Source: Corynebacterium jeikeium (GTDB taxonomy: Bacteria > Actinomycetota > Actinomycetes > Mycobacteriales > Mycobacteriaceae). Taken from it: a stretch of 64,000 bases of DNA. Below, piece by piece: positions 26,736 to 36,864 of the stretch (position 1 is its first letter; every line of letters starts with the position of its first letter). The translations under genes and the position numbers were made by a program. The stretch spans positions 1 to 64,000 of the forward strand of contig NZ_JFCH01000046.1 of assembly GCF_000738175.1 (NCBI RefSeq). Direction: 5' to 3'. Below the pieces are notes generated by a model, which made no database searches, was not told the DNA's origin, and saw only the letters and a list, made by a program, of their open reading frames with translations.

Positions 26736-26805
26736 CGTCAATAAGCCGTCAATAAGACAACGACAAGCAGCAGCAGTGAGGCATCTTGCTTTTATTTCAT
26801 AAAAG
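26736..26805. promoter_or_regulatory. Direct and inverted repeats upstream of gluA
   Basis: CGTCAATAAG occurs twice in direct orientation 11 bases apart (26736-26745, 26747-26756). Further on, CTTTTAT-TTC-ATAAAAG (26789-26805) is a 7-bp inverted repeat centred about 35 bases before the gluA ATG. Both lie in the nitroreductase-gluA divergent region and are AT-rich. They are candidate operator or promoter elements; no regulator can be named. Confidence 0.4.
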
Positions 26806-26832
26806 TGACCTTCGTTACTTATTATTTGGTTC

Positions 26833-27588
26833 ATGTCTGAAACCACTGTTTCCAAACCAATGATTGAACTCAAGGGAGTGAACAAGCACTTCGGCGAGTA
26901 CCACGCACTTCGGGACATCAACCTCGAAGTACCGGCGGGCCAGGTTGTCGTGATCCTCGGACCCTCCGGATCCGGCAAGTCCACGCTGTGCCGCACCATC
27001 AACCGCCTAGAGACCATCGACGATGGCGAAATCCGCATCGACGGTGAACTGCTGCCGGAAGAAGGCAAAGACCTGGCCAAGCTCCGCGCAGAGGTTGGCA
27101 TGGTGTTCCAGCAGTTCAACCTGTTCAGCCACATGACCATTCGCGATAACGTCACGCTGGCGCCCACCAAGGTCCGCAAGGTCAGCAAGGAAGAGGCACG
27201 CAAGACCGCCGAGAAGCTGCTGGACCGCGTGGGCATCGCCGCCCAGGCCGACAAGTACCCGGCTCAGCTATCCGGCGGCCAGCAGCAGCGCGTAGCCATC
27301 GCCCGCGCGCTGGCCATGGACCCGAAGGTGATGCTCTTCGACGAGCCGACCTCCGCCCTCGACCCCGAGATGATCAACGAGGTCCTGGACGTCATGACCG
27401 ACCTCGCCAAGGGCGGCATGACCATGGTGGTTGTCACCCACGAGATGAGCTTTGCTCGCCGCGTCGCGGATCGAATCCTGTTCATGGCCGACGGCGCCAT
27501 TGTTGAGGACGCCGACCCGGAGACCTTCTTCACGAACCCGCAATCCGATCGCGCCAAGGACTTCCTGGCGAAGATCGTGAACCACTAG
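26833..27588 (+). CDS. gluA: Glutamate ABC transporter ATP-binding protein
   Basis: A 251-residue ABC ATPase powering amino-acid import. Walker A is GPSGSGKST, the Q loop VFQQFNLF, the signature LSGGQQQR, Walker [13 protein letters not shown] and the switch His VTHEM. The sequence is that of polar amino-acid importers (GlnQ/GluA class). It is first in a four-gene operon with a binding lipoprotein and two permeases, the gluABCD order known in Corynebacterium glutamicum. The symbol rests on this order and on the genus. A second possible start is ATG 26860. Confidence 0.9.
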   Translation: MSETTVSKPMIELKGVNKHFGEYHALRDINLEVPAGQVVVILGPSGSGKSTLCRTINRLETIDDGEIRIDGELLPEEGKDLAKLRAEVGMVFQQFNLFSHMTIRDNVTLAPTKVRKVSKEEARKTAEKLLDRVGIAAQADKYPAQLSGGQQQRVAIARALAMDPKVMLFDEPTSALDPEMINEVLDVMTDLAKGGMTMVVVTHEMSFARRVADRILFMADGAIVEDADPETFFTNPQSDRAKDFLAKIVNH

Positions 27589-27607
27589 TTCGGGAAGCGA
27601 GTTACAC

Positions 27608-28504
27608 ATGTCTACCTTCACAAGCGCACTCAAGCGCCTGACCGCTGCAGTGGTTGCCACCGCAAGCGTGGTGGCGCTGACCGCGTGCGGCTCTGGCGGT
27701 GCCCGCGACCTGCTGGCGGATATCGAATCCGGCCACGTCGTAATGGGCACCAAGTATGACCAACCGAACCTGGGTGAGCGCACCCCGGACAAGCAGTTCG
27801 CTGGCCTGGATACCGACGTATCCCGCTACGTGGTGGAATACATCGCAAAGAAGCACGGCTGGGCCACGCCAGAAATCGAATGGCGCGAAACCCCCTCCGC
27901 ACAGCGCGAGACCCTCATCAACAACGGTGAGGTCAACATGATCACCGCCACGTACTCCATCAACAAAGGTCGCCTGAAGGCCGTGGACTTCGCAGGGCCG
28001 TACCTGGTCACCCACCAGGCGCTGCTGGTCCGCGAAGATTCCGGCATCAAGGGCTTGAACGACATCGCGCCGGGCACCCGCCTGTGCTCCGTATCCGGCT
28101 CCACCCCGGCACAGAAGGTGAAGGACGCGCTGCCTGAAGTGCAGCTGCAGGAGTTCGACACCTACGCCGCGTGTGCGGAAGGCCTGAAGCAGGGCGTGGT
28201 GGATGCAACCACTACGGACGCGACCATTCTGGCTGGCTTCGCACAGCGCTACAAGGAACGATTCGGCGAAGAATACGGCGTTATCCAGCTAAAGAAGGAT
28301 GACGGCAGCTTCTGGACCAACGAAAACTACGGCATTGGCCTGCCTAAGGGCGACGACAAAGCCAAGGCGGAGGTCAACGAAGCGCTGAACGAAATGCACG
28401 ATTCCGGCGAGTTCCAGAAGATCGTCGCCAAGAACCTGGGCGACAACGTGGATCTCGGCGAGAAGCCAAAGATCGGCGACCTGTCGTTCGTCGACAAGAA
28501 GTAG
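27608..28504 (+). CDS. gluB: Glutamate-binding lipoprotein
   Basis: A 298-residue extracellular solute-binding protein. The signal peptide ends in a lipobox (VVALTACGSGG), with C27 as the lipid-modified residue. The mature part is a family-3 (PF00497) binding domain: GTKYDQPNLGERTPD, FAGLDTDVSRYV and DFAGPYLVTHQALLVRED are typical. It delivers substrate to GluC/GluD. It starts 20 bases after gluA. Glutamate specificity is inferred from the operon match. Confidence 0.88.
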   Translation: MSTFTSALKRLTAAVVATASVVALTACGSGGARDLLADIESGHVVMGTKYDQPNLGERTPDKQFAGLDTDVSRYVVEYIAKKHGWATPEIEWRETPSAQRETLINNGEVNMITATYSINKGRLKAVDFAGPYLVTHQALLVREDSGIKGLNDIAPGTRLCSVSGSTPAQKVKDALPEVQLQEFDTYAACAEGLKQGVVDATTTDATILAGFAQRYKERFGEEYGVIQLKKDDGSFWTNENYGIGLPKGDDKAKAEVNEALNEMHDSGEFQKIVAKNLGDNVDLGEKPKIGDLSFVDKK

Positions 28505-28520
28505 GAAGGAGGAACGCACT

Positions 28521-29207
28521 ATGAACCCCGAACTATGGTCCGAGATGAAGCCCGAACTGCTGCCCGCATTTTGGGTGACCATCAAGTTGACGTTCTTCTC
28601 CGCGGTCGGTTCGCTGATCTTCGGCATTATCCTGACCGCCATGCGCGTCAGCCCCGTGGGCATCCTGCGTAACCTGTCCGCGTGGTACATCAACATTGTT
28701 CGTAACACCCCGCTGACGTTGATCATTCTGCTGGCCTCCATGGGTCTGTACTACAACTTGGGCCTGCTGCTGGCGGTGGAGAACGATTCCTTCATTGAAA
28801 AGCAGAACTTCCGCCTGGCAGTCCTAGCCTTCGTGGCCTACACCTCCTGCTTCGTGGCGGAATCCCTGCGCTCCGGTATCAACACCGTGCCCTTCGGCCA
28901 GGCCGAGGCTGCCCGCTCCCTGGGGCTTAGCTTTGGCCAGAACTTCCGGCACGTGATCTTCCCGCAGGCCCTGCGCGGAGCGATCGTGCCGCTGGGCAAC
29001 ACCCTGATCGCGCTGACGAAGAACACCACCATCGCTTCGGTGATCGGTGTAGCTGAAGCGTCCCTGCTGATGAAGACCCTGACGGAGGACTACGCCAGCG
29101 ACATTCTGGTGATCTTCGGTGTAATCGCAATCGGATTTATCATCTTGACTCTGCCTACCGGGTTGTTCTTCGGCTGGGCAGGTAAGCGATGGGCGGTGAA
29201 GCGCTAA
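28521..29207 (+). CDS. gluC: Glutamate ABC transporter permease
   Basis: A 228-residue membrane permease with about five transmembrane segments and the His/Glu/Gln/Arg/opine transporter TM signature. The cytoplasmic loop that docks on the ATPase carries the EAA motif ([20 protein letters not shown]). AGGAAGGAGG stands before the ATG. The TAA overlaps the ATG of the second permease by one base. It forms a heterodimer with GluD. Confidence 0.88.
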   Translation: MNPELWSEMKPELLPAFWVTIKLTFFSAVGSLIFGIILTAMRVSPVGILRNLSAWYINIVRNTPLTLIILLASMGLYYNLGLLLAVENDSFIEKQNFRLAVLAFVAYTSCFVAESLRSGINTVPFGQAEAARSLGLSFGQNFRHVIFPQALRGAIVPLGNTLIALTKNTTIASVIGVAEASLLMKTLTEDYASDILVIFGVIAIGFIILTLPTGLFFGWAGKRWAVKR

Positions 29208-30145
29208 TGACTACACGTGCAACGGTTCTTTATGACGCCCCAGGCCCGAAGGGGCGCAGGCTCAACTCAATCCTCACGGCGGTTACCGTCGTAGTGGTCG
29301 CTGTGATCCTGGTCCTGGTGGCATTAAAGCTGAATGACAAGGGTCAGTTTGAGTCCGAGAAGTGGTCCTTCTTCCTGGAGGGCAGCACCTGGACGACCTA
29401 CATCATCCCAGGCCTGATCTCCACGATCGGCGCGGCCGTGGTCTCCATCGTCTTGGCGATGGCTATTGGTGCGCTGCTGGGCGTGGGCCGACTGTCCACC
29501 TCCGCACCCGTGCGTTGGATCTGCGGCATCATCGTGGAGTTCTTCCGCTCCATCCCAGTACTGGTTCTGATGCTGTTCGCCTACGCGGTGTTCTCCCTTT
29601 TGCAGCTGGTGCCTTCCAGCTGGCTGGGCTTTTCCGCAGTGGTCTTCGGCCTGACGATGTACAACGGCTCCGTGATCGCAGAGACCCTGCGCTCCGGCAT
29701 CCAGTCGCTGCCGCGCGGCCAGCGTGAAGCAGCGATTGCGCTGGGGCTGAGCCACCGCCAGTCCATCAACCTCATCCTGCTGCCGCAGGCTGTGGCCGCC
29801 ATGCTGCCGGCCATCATCTCCCAGATGGTGATTGCCCTGAAGGATTCCGCTCTGGGGTACATGATCGGCTTTGTGGAAGTGGTTCGCTCTGGCCGCCAGC
29901 TAGGCGAGTACTACGGCGCGATGATCCCAGCACTGCTGCTGATCGCACTGATCATGATCGTTATCAACATGGCTCTGGCGAAGGTGGCTGAGCGCATTGA
30001 GATCCAGCTGCGTTCCGGCCGTGCCCGCCGCAACATCGTGGCCAAGGTTCCGCACCAGAGGGAGCAGGGTATCGATACCAAGGACAACGCCTACGTTGAT
30101 TGGCGCGCAGAGGGCCACGAGGACCTGCGCACTACCTTCGAGTAG
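29207..30145 (+). CDS. gluD: Glutamate ABC transporter permease
   Basis: A 312-residue permease partner of GluC. The N-terminal cytoplasmic stretch is followed by transmembrane segments from about residue 22 and the EAA loop ([20 protein letters not shown]). The start is placed at 29207, where TAATG joins the two permeases; the in-frame ATG at 29189 would overlap gluC further. The C-terminus is a hydrophilic tail of about 50 residues. It ends 15 bases before the convergent serine hydrolase gene. Confidence 0.88.
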   Translation: MTTRATVLYDAPGPKGRRLNSILTAVTVVVVAVILVLVALKLNDKGQFESEKWSFFLEGSTWTTYIIPGLISTIGAAVVSIVLAMAIGALLGVGRLSTSAPVRWICGIIVEFFRSIPVLVLMLFAYAVFSLLQLVPSSWLGFSAVVFGLTMYNGSVIAETLRSGIQSLPRGQREAAIALGLSHRQSINLILLPQAVAAMLPAIISQMVIALKDSALGYMIGFVEVVRSGRQLGEYYGAMIPALLLIALIMIVINMALAKVAERIEIQLRSGRARRNIVAKVPHQREQGIDTKDNAYVDWRAEGHEDLRTTFE

Positions 30146-30159
30146 CACGCTGCGCAAGG

Positions 30160-31041
30160 CTAGCCCAGCGCCTCCCAAAGGCGCTGGTTGAAGCCATCCC
30201 AGCGCTGCTTGGCCCAGTCGCCGAAGTTCTCATCCGTGAGGACGACGGCGGCTTTTTTCTTTTCCCCACTCCGGTCAACCCATAGGAAAGTCCCCGACTG
30301 GCCGAAGTGTCCCGCCACCGTTGCGGGCATACCCTCGCCCAACCAGTGCGGCGACTTCTCGCCGTGCAGCTCAAAGCCCAAACCCCACGGGCAAGGCTTC
30401 TGCATTCCGTAGCCCGGCACCACCCCGGAAAGCTCCGGCCACTGGGGCTCCAGCGCCTCGTTCAAGGTAGAGGGAGCCAGGAGTGAGGGCGTCAAGAATT
30501 CAGAACACAACACCGCAAGGGCATCGACCGAGGCAGAAAAACCATGCCCCGCGCTGCCCTCGACCTTTACCTCGATGCCCAGCGGCGCGCACACGCCCTC
30601 GGCCACGTACTCCGCGAAGGGCATGTCGGCCTCCGCGGCGATGAGATCCGCCAGCACCTCGTAGCCCGCCGAAGAATAAATCCTGCGGGCACCACGCGGC
30701 TTCTCCGGGGTGCGGCCGCGGAAACCAATGCCACTGGTGTGAGCCAGCAGCTCGCGGACGGTCGGCAGGTCGTCGAATTCGGGCAGCAGCTCGGCGGGGA
30801 CCTGCTGGTCCAGCTCGAAGGCGCCCTCCTCGACGGCAAGCAGGGTGGCATAGGCGGTGACCAGCTTGCTCACGCTGGCCAGGGGGAACTGCGCGGACGT
30901 GTCGCCGAAGGTCACTGTTCGAGCACCCGCCCCGGCTGCGCTGTCGTCCTCCCACAGCGCCGCCGCGGCCACGTTGTCGACGGGCCAGTCCCGCAGCTCG
31001 GCGAGTACGTCCTCTACCGCGGCCACCTTCTCGCCGCTCAC
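30160..31041 (-). CDS. Serine hydrolase of the beta-lactamase/LovD fold
   Basis: A 293-residue class-C beta-lactamase-like protein. The nucleophile motif is S56-V-S-K59 (PLASVSKLVTAYA). The second motif, usually Y-x-N, is here Y-S-S (RRIYSSAGYE). The KTG-like third motif is HFGQSGT. There is no signal peptide, so it is probably cytosolic and not a classical beta-lactamase. Its start overlaps the stop of the acyl carrier protein gene (ATGA), implying coupled translation. Because LovD-type relatives take acyl groups from carrier proteins, an esterase or acyltransferase acting with that ACP is a reasonable but untested idea. Confidence 0.75.
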   Translation of the reverse strand: MSGEKVAAVEDVLAELRDWPVDNVAAAALWEDDSAAGAGARTVTFGDTSAQFPLASVSKLVTAYATLLAVEEGAFELDQQVPAELLPEFDDLPTVRELLAHTSGIGFRGRTPEKPRGARRIYSSAGYEVLADLIAAEADMPFAEYVAEGVCAPLGIEVKVEGSAGHGFSASVDALAVLCSEFLTPSLLAPSTLNEALEPQWPELSGVVPGYGMQKPCPWGLGFELHGEKSPHWLGEGMPATVAGHFGQSGTFLWVDRSGEKKKAAVVLTDENFGDWAKQRWDGFNQRLWEALG

Positions 31042-31394
31042 TTGTCCACCAGGCCAACCAGCTCGTCGATGGTCTTCACCCGGTTGATGTCCTCGTCCGG
31101 CACCTCCACGCCGAACTCCTCCTCCAGGCGCACAGCAATGTCCATCAGAGACAGCGAGTCGATGTTCAGGTCATCGCCCAGGCGCTTGGAGCCCTCCAGC
31201 TCCTCGCGCTCGATGCCCGTCGCATCCTCCACGACGTCCAGTACGATGCTGCGCTTGTCCTTCTCGCCTGCGCCGTTCTTCCCGGAGCCCGCAGCGCCTG
31301 CCGTGCCCTCGGCGCCAGCGCCAGCACCTTCGGCACCGTCCTTCTTCAGCTTCTTCGACAGTGCCGCAGCCAGCTGGTTATCTTGTTCAGCCAT
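31038..31394 (-). CDS. Acyl carrier protein with an Ala/Gly/Lys-rich N-terminal extension
   Basis: A 118-residue protein. Residues about 48-118 are an acyl carrier domain with the phosphopantetheine serine S80 in LNIDSLSLMDI. The first 48 residues are a low-complexity extension rich in Ala, Gly and Lys not present in standard ACPs. AGGAGAAGGA precedes the ATG at 31394, which is preferred to an in-frame upstream ATG. The gene is downstream of aceE on the same strand, after a gap of 212 bases, and overlaps the serine hydrolase. An AcpM-like role in fatty- or mycolic-acid synthesis is likely. Confidence 0.85.
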   Translation of the reverse strand: MAEQDNQLAAALSKKLKKDGAEGAGAGAEGTAGAAGSGKNGAGEKDKRSIVLDVVEDATGIEREELEGSKRLGDDLNIDSLSLMDIAVRLEEEFGVEVPDEDINRVKTIDELVGLVDK

Positions 31395-31525
31395 GATCGT
31401 TCCTTCTCCTGCCACTCCATATCCGCCCGCGCGTCGGTCGCTAAGCTAAAAGCCTTGTGGCTAAAGCTCCAGCGCAATCCCGCATCGCGCGGACGTTTGT
31501 ACACTCATCCTAACAATCTTGCGGG

Positions 31526-31553
31526 AGCGCCCGGAGGACGTCACCCGGGCGCT
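31526..31553. terminator. Hairpin downstream of aceE
   Basis: AGCGCCCGG (31526-31534) pairs with CCGGGCGCT (31545-31553) over a 10-base loop, 54 bases past the aceE stop. There is no clear T run on either strand. It may attenuate read-through from aceE into the acp gene. Confidence 0.35.
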
Positions 31554-31606
31554 GCTGAACCGGCTGGCCACGCCAGGAGCAGACGTAGCGTGCCGCTAGC
31601 TCGTCG

Positions 31607-34363
31607 CTAGTTGGTTGCAGTCGGGTCGTCGATCTGGAAACGCTCGGCGGCCTCCGCGGCCACGGAACGCTCGATCTTGCCCTCGCGTGCCAATCCCAGC
31701 AGCACGCCCACCACGATGGACTCCGCATCCACGTTGAAGTACCGGCGCGCCGCCTCGCGAGTATCCGCAAAGCCGAAGCCATCGGCACCCAGCACCACGT
31801 ACTCGCCCGGCACCCACTTGCGCACCTGCTCGGCCACGGTGGTGGCGTAGTCGCTCACCGCCACGAACGGACCCTCCGCGGCCTCCAGCTGCTGGGTAAT
31901 AAACGCCGTGCGGGGCTCCGCCGCCGGGTCGCGCAGCTGCTCCAGCTCCACGGCCTGGCCATCGCGGGCCAGCTCGTTCCAGCTGGTCACAGAGAACACG
32001 TTCGCGTCTACGTCGAACTCCTTCAGCAGCTCCTTCGCCTTCAACGCTGCTGTCATGGCCACGCCAGAGGCCAGAATATTGGCCTGCAACCCCGCTGAGC
32101 CCGAGGCGGCGTCATAAAGGTAAATACCCTTGTGCAGCCCCTCCACGTCGAGGTTCTCTGGCTCCGCCGGTTGGTGGATCGGCTCGTTGTATGCGGTGAG
32201 GTAGTAGATCACGTCCTCGCCGCGTCCATCGTTGCTGTTCTCGCCGTACATGCGCTCGATGCCACGGTGCACGATGTGGGCGATCTCGTAGGCAAATGCC
32301 GGGTCGTAGGTCACCACTGCAGGGTTTGTAGACGCCAACACGGGGGAGTTGCCGTCCATATGCTGCAAGCCCTCGCCTGTCAGCGTGGTACGGCCCGCGG
32401 TGGCTCCGATCAGGAATCCGCGAGACATCTGGTCTGCGGCCGCCCAGATCTCGTCGCCCACGCGCTGGAAGCCGAACATCGAGTAGAAGATGTACAGCGG
32501 GATCATGACTTCGCCGTGGGTGGCGTAGCTGGTGCCGGCGGCGATGAAGGAAGCCATAGAGCCGGCCTCCGAGATGCCTTCGTGCAGAATGTGTCCGTCG
32601 GTGGCCTCGCGGTAGGAGAGCATCAGGTCGTGATCCACCGGCGTGTAGTTCTGGCCGTGCGGGTTGTAGATCTTCAGCGTCGGGAACCAGGAATCCATGC
32701 CGAAGGTACGCGCCTCATCCGGGACGATCGGCACGATGCGCTTCTTCAGCTCGTCGTCGCGCATAAGGTCCTTGAACACGCGGACCAGGGCCATCGTGGT
32801 GGCGACCTCCTGCTTGCCGGAGCCCTTGCGGGCCAGCTTCGCAATGGACAGGTCGGGCATCTTCAGCGGCGTGAACTTCTCGCGGCGCTCCGGCAGGAAG
32901 CCGCCGAGCTCCTTGCGGCGGTTCAGCATGTACTGGATCTCTTCCGCATCCTTGCCGGGGTGGAAGTACGGCGGCAGGTACGGGTCCTTCTCCAGCTCTT
33001 CGTCGGAGATCGGGATGTCCTGCTTATCGCGGAGAAGCTTCAGATCCTCCAGCGCGAGTTTCTTCATCTGGTGGGTCGCGTTGCGGCCCTCGAAGTTGTG
33101 GCCCAGTCCGTAGCCCTTAATGGTGTGGGCCAGGATGACGGTCGGCTGGTCCTTGGTCTCCAGGGCGCGCTTGTAGGCGGCGTAGATCTTGCGGTAGTCG
33201 TGGCCGCCGCGGCGCAGGTGCCAGATCTCCTCATCCGTCATGTCCTCCACCAGCTTGGCGGTGCGCGGATCCTTGTTGAAGAAGTACTCGCGGACGTACG
33301 CGCCGTCGTTGGCCTTGAACGTCTGGAAGTCGCCGTCCGGGGTGGTGTTCATCGCGTGGACCAGGGCGCCCTCTTCGTCGCGGGCGAACAACTCGTCCCA
33401 TTCGCGGCCCCAGACGACCTTGATGACGTTCCAGCCGGCTCCGCGGAAGAAGCTCTCCAGTTCCTGGATGATCTTCGTGTTACCGCGCACCGGGCCGTCC
33501 AGGCGCTGCAGGTTGCAGTTGATGACGAAGGTCAGGTTATCCAGGTTGTTCAGCGCGGCGGTTTGGATCAGGCCGCGGGATTCCGGCTCGTCCATCTCGC
33601 CATCGCCGAGGAATGCCCAGACGTGCTGCTGGGAAGTGTCCTTGATGCCACGGTCGTGCAGGTAGCGGTTGAAGCGCGCCTGGTAGATGGCATCCATGGG
33701 GCCTAGACCCATGGAGACGGTCGGGAACTCCCAGAACTCCGGCATGCCGTGCGGGTGCGGGTAGGAAGGCAGGCCGTGGTTCGGCTTAGAGGCCTCCTGG
33801 CGGAAGGCATCCAGGTCTTCTTCCGTGAGGCGGCCTTCCAGGAACGCGCGGGCGTACATGCCGGGGGAGGCGTGGCCCTGGAAGAAGATCTGGTCGCCGC
33901 CGCCCGGGTGGTCCTTGCCGCGGAAGAAGTGGTTCAGCCCGACCTCGTAGAGCGGAGCCGCGGAGGCGTAGGTGGAGATGTGGCCGCCCACCCCAATGTC
34001 CGGGCGCTGGGCGCGGTGGACCATGATGGCCGCGTTCCAGCGGATCCAGCGGCGGTAGCGCTTCTCGATCTCCTCGTCACCCGGGAAGTCGGGCTCCTGG
34101 GTGGTGGGGATGGTGTTCACGTAATCAGTGGACAGCAGGGGAGGCAGGGGGACACGCTTGGCGGTGGCACGCTCCAGCAGGCGCAACATCAGGTAGCGGC
34201 CACGATCCGGGCCCGCGGATTCCAGCAGCCCGTCGAGGGAATCCATCCACTCCTGGGTTTCCTCCGGGTCGGAATCGGCCAGGTAGGAGGCCACTCCGTC
34301 TCGGATCAAAGCAAAGTTGCTGGCATCGTTTGCGCTGTTGTTTTCTTCTGCCGAAGTGGACAT
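31607..34363 (-). CDS. aceE: Pyruvate dehydrogenase E1 component, homodimeric
   Basis: A 918-residue E1p that decarboxylates pyruvate with thiamine diphosphate and passes the acetyl group to lipoyl E2. The TPP-binding motif is [14 protein letters not shown] near residue 255. [32 protein letters not shown] and [20 protein letters not shown] are characteristic. The full length matches corynebacterial AceE (about 920). The ATG at 34363 has AAGGAGGA at the right distance. The upstream region is shared with the divergent DUF3052 gene. Confidence 0.96.
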   Translation of the reverse strand: MSTSAEENNSANDASNFALIRDGVASYLADSDPEETQEWMDSLDGLLESAGPDRGRYLMLRLLERATAKRVPLPPLLSTDYVNTIPTTQEPDFPGDEEIEKRYRRWIRWNAAIMVHRAQRPDIGVGGHISTYASAAPLYEVGLNHFFRGKDHPGGGDQIFFQGHASPGMYARAFLEGRLTEEDLDAFRQEASKPNHGLPSYPHPHGMPEFWEFPTVSMGLGPMDAIYQARFNRYLHDRGIKDTSQQHVWAFLGDGEMDEPESRGLIQTAALNNLDNLTFVINCNLQRLDGPVRGNTKIIQELESFFRGAGWNVIKVVWGREWDELFARDEEGALVHAMNTTPDGDFQTFKANDGAYVREYFFNKDPRTAKLVEDMTDEEIWHLRRGGHDYRKIYAAYKRALETKDQPTVILAHTIKGYGLGHNFEGRNATHQMKKLALEDLKLLRDKQDIPISDEELEKDPYLPPYFHPGKDAEEIQYMLNRRKELGGFLPERREKFTPLKMPDLSIAKLARKGSGKQEVATTMALVRVFKDLMRDDELKKRIVPIVPDEARTFGMDSWFPTLKIYNPHGQNYTPVDHDLMLSYREATDGHILHEGISEAGSMASFIAAGTSYATHGEVMIPLYIFYSMFGFQRVGDEIWAAADQMSRGFLIGATAGRTTLTGEGLQHMDGNSPVLASTNPAVVTYDPAFAYEIAHIVHRGIERMYGENSNDGRGEDVIYYLTAYNEPIHQPAEPENLDVEGLHKGIYLYDAASGSAGLQANILASGVAMTAALKAKELLKEFDVDANVFSVTSWNELARDGQAVELEQLRDPAAEPRTAFITQQLEAAEGPFVAVSDYATTVAEQVRKWVPGEYVVLGADGFGFADTREAARRYFNVDAESIVVGVLLGLAREGKIERSVAAEAAERFQIDDPTATN

Positions 34364-34610
34364 TGGTTCGTCCTCCTTAGATCCGCGGGTTGTGGGGCGC
34401 CTTTGTTTCCGGCCCCTTGTGGCTTCCACAGTACGTCAAAGTCGCGTTAGAAAACCTCCGTTGGCAGCCCGACTGTGTTAGGTTCAAAAATGAAGATTTT
34501 TAACCACACCAGCTGCGATAACCGCAGGGGCGTGTAGCGGTTGTGATACGGCTACTACGCGCAGGCGGTTAGGCGACGGGCTGGTTTTCTTAGAAAGGTA
34601 CGAAATAACA

Positions 34611-35105
34611 GTGGCAATGGCCCCCGGTCCGGCTTCGAGCTCTACAGGCCCCGCTGGCGGCGCACAAGGCAATGGCGCGAAGGGCGCACAGCGCGCGCAG
34701 TCTCAGAATGGACACGATTGGGCGGCCCTGCTCAATGTCGAATCCGACAGCCTGATCCAGGAAATCGGTTGGGACGAAGACTGCGACGACAGCATCAGCG
34801 AAGCCCTGGAAGACGCTATCGGCGATGCCCTGTTGGATATCGACACTGACGAAGTGGTTGATGTCGTACTTCTGTGGTGGCGCGACGAGGACGGCGACTT
34901 GGTCGACGGCCTGGTCGATGCGACCCGCAGCCTGGGGGAGGACGGCCGCATCTGGCTGCTGACCCCCGCGAAGCTGGATGCCGGCCACGTGGAGCCGGGT
35001 GTGATCGCCGAGTCCGCCCAGCTGGCGGGCCTGGTGCAGACCAAGTCGGAGCGCCTGGGCGACTGGCAGGGCGCCTGCCTGGTTTCCTCTGGCACCAAGC
35101 GCTAG
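34611..35105 (+). CDS. DUF3052-family protein
   Basis: A 164-residue acidic cytosolic protein of a family found next to aceE in mycolate actinobacteria. A variable Ala/Gly-rich N-terminus (to about residue 35) leads into the conserved domain: DSLIQEIGWDEDCDDSI, VLLWWRDEDGDLVD and DGRIWLLTPAKLDAGHVEP. No catalytic motif is visible and the function is not known. The GTG at 34611 follows AGAAAGGT; ATG 34617 is possible. Confidence 0.8.
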   Translation: MAMAPGPASSSTGPAGGAQGNGAKGAQRAQSQNGHDWAALLNVESDSLIQEIGWDEDCDDSISEALEDAIGDALLDIDTDEVVDVVLLWWRDEDGDLVDGLVDATRSLGEDGRIWLLTPAKLDAGHVEPGVIAESAQLAGLVQTKSERLGDWQGACLVSSGTKR

Positions 35106-35241
35106 GCGGCTTGTCCGTGCTGCCGCTTGCCGCACGGCTAGCACTACCGCGCCGGGTCTGCTCGTCCCGCACCGCGCACGACCTGCGGTTTCGTTGTTTT
35201 GCGGGTGGGCGTGCTAGAGTCATTAACGCTTCAAACAGCAC

Positions 35242-35317
35242 GCGCCTTTAGCTCAGCTGGAAGAGCAGCTGGTTTACACCCAGCAGGTCGGCGGTTCGAA
35301 CCCGTCAGGGCGCACCA
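35242..35317 (+). tRNA. tRNA-Val (TAC)
   Basis: A 76-base cloverleaf with encoded CCA. The acceptor GCGCCTT pairs with AGGGCGC, the D arm is TAGCTCAGCTGGAAGAGC, the anticodon stem-loop is CTGGTTTACACCCAG (anticodon TAC), and the T arm is GCGGTTCGAACCCGT. The discriminator is A. Confidence 0.95.
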
Positions 35318-35438
35318 AAATTTTCTACAGCCTCGTAGCCACCCCGGCCGCGGGGCTGTTGTCGTTCTTCGCTCCGCCGGGATCCGCCCATCCTGCCGGG
35401 ATCCACCTATTTGGCCGCCCCGCTGCGCGGGGGCAATA

Positions 35439-36704
35439 ATGGAGCACATGGCATCCTCGAAGCGCAGCGGCTGGCGAAACTTCCTCACACCCGGATGGGT
35501 CATCACCGCCATCCTCGTCCTCGCCTTCACCTACGCCGCATTCAGCTTCCTAGCCCCCTGGCAACTGGGGAAGAACAAGGACAAAAACGCCTTCAACCAG
35601 CGCCTCGAACAATCCCTGCAAACCGACCCCGCCCCGATCACCGATGTGATCCCGGGCGACGGGGAATCAGTGGGCGTCGAAAAGGAATGGACCAGAGTCG
35701 CACTACAGGGCCGATTCCTGCCGAACAAGGAGGTGCTGCTGCGCAACCGCCCGGTGGAATCGGCTCACTCTTATCAAGCTTTGACGCCCTTTCGGCTCGA
35801 CGGCGGGCAGACCGTCTTGGTGCATCGCGGGTGGGTCGCCGTGGAGGGGGACGGGGCTGCGCCTCGGCTGAAATCTGCGCCGGATGGTGAGGTGAAGGTG
35901 ACCGGGTTTATCCGCATGAGCGAGGCTGTGCCGGATGCGAAGCCTACGGAGTCTCAGGGATACACGCAGGTCACGGGCATGTCGACGAAGCAGATCTCCG
36001 AGGTGACGGGCGAGGATCTGGCGGCGGATTATGTGCAGCTGGATTCGGAAAGCGTCGACCGCCTGAACAGTATGGCCGGTGGCGGTGCTGGTGGTGCTGG
36101 CGGCGATGGTGCTGGCGGCGGAGCTGCTGATAGTGATGCTGGTGCCGACGGTGGTGCCAGCAGTGACACCGGCGGCGGAGAAGCCGGCGGTGCGCCGGAT
36201 CTGAAGGCGCTGCCTCTGCCGCACTTGGATGGTGGCACGAACTTGTCCTATGGAATTCAGTGGATTGCTTTCGGCATCTTGGCGCCGGTGGGCTTGGGCT
36301 GGTTTGTGTATGCGGAGATGCGCGAGCGCCGGCGTGAGCGCGAGGAAAGCGCCGAGGTCGCCCGCCTAAATGCCCAGATCACCGACGGTGCCGGTGGTGA
36401 TGGTGCTGACGCTGGTGGTGAAGGTGGCGGTGCTGGTGGTGAAGGTAGTGCGAGCAGTGCTGGCGGTGCTGGCGGTGGGGTAGGCGACGGAGCTGCTTCA
36501 GCTGTTGGCGCGCGTTCCGGTGTCGCTGGAGCTGCAGGCGACGGAGCTGCTAAACCCAAGTCGGCCGAATCTAAGAAGTCGGAACCCAGTGGCGCCGAGA
36601 AGCCGAAGTCTCGAAAGCGTTCCGACCTTACCGATCGCTATGGAGGCACCCGCTCCCGCTTCGAAGAGCGCCGCGCGGAAAAGCGCGGCAGGGAGCGCTT
36701 CTAG
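35439..36704 (+). CDS. SURF1-family cytochrome oxidase assembly protein with low-complexity insertions
   Basis: A 421-residue membrane protein. The first TM helix (about 20-40) is followed by the SURF1 core (WQLGKNKDKNAFNQRL, EWTRVALQGRFLP, VLLRNRPVESAHSYQALTPF, VLVHRGWV), and a second TM helix precedes a cytoplasmic tail. Between core and second helix is a Gly/Ala/Asp-rich stretch (about residues 205-255), and the C-terminal tail is again Gly/Ala-rich, then basic. SURF1 proteins help insert haem a into cytochrome aa3 oxidase. The start may be ATG 35439 or 35448. Both insertions are encoded by degenerate GGTGGTGCTGGCGG-type repeats. Confidence 0.88.
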   Translation: MEHMASSKRSGWRNFLTPGWVITAILVLAFTYAAFSFLAPWQLGKNKDKNAFNQRLEQSLQTDPAPITDVIPGDGESVGVEKEWTRVALQGRFLPNKEVLLRNRPVESAHSYQALTPFRLDGGQTVLVHRGWVAVEGDGAAPRLKSAPDGEVKVTGFIRMSEAVPDAKPTESQGYTQVTGMSTKQISEVTGEDLAADYVQLDSESVDRLNSMAGGGAGGAGGDGAGGGAADSDAGADGGASSDTGGGEAGGAPDLKALPLPHLDGGTNLSYGIQWIAFGILAPVGLGWFVYAEMRERRREREESAEVARLNAQITDGAGGDGADAGGEGGGAGGEGSASSAGGAGGGVGDGAASAVGARSGVAGAAGDGAAKPKSAESKKSEPSGAEKPKSRKRSDLTDRYGGTRSRFEERRAEKRGRERF

Positions 36705-36776
36705 TCCCACAGGTCGCCGGCCCGGCCCGACCCGGCCCGCGGGTATCGCCCCCAAGTCCACAAGCTGCTGCTACTT

Positions 36777-36833
36777 GGCAACAAACTGCCTCTCTGGACA
36801 CAAACTGCCTCTCTGGCAACGAACCGCCTCCCG
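36777..36833 (+). repeat. Three tandem 19-bp repeats
   Basis: The units are GGCAACAAACTGCCTCTCT, GGACACAAACTGCCTCTCT and GGCAACGAACCGCCTCCCG, head to tail with no gap. A more diverged GGCACGCTGCAAGTTGCC follows at 36834. Confidence 0.85.
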
Positions 36834-36864
36834 GGCACGCTGCAAGTTGCCCCTCAGCCAGCAG

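Noticed and set aside
32132-33706. A 524-codon open frame on the plus strand opposite aceE
   Set aside because: It is entirely antisense to a full-length, well-conserved aceE, has a Val/Leu/His-rich composition typical of a GC-rich shadow frame and no ribosome binding site.
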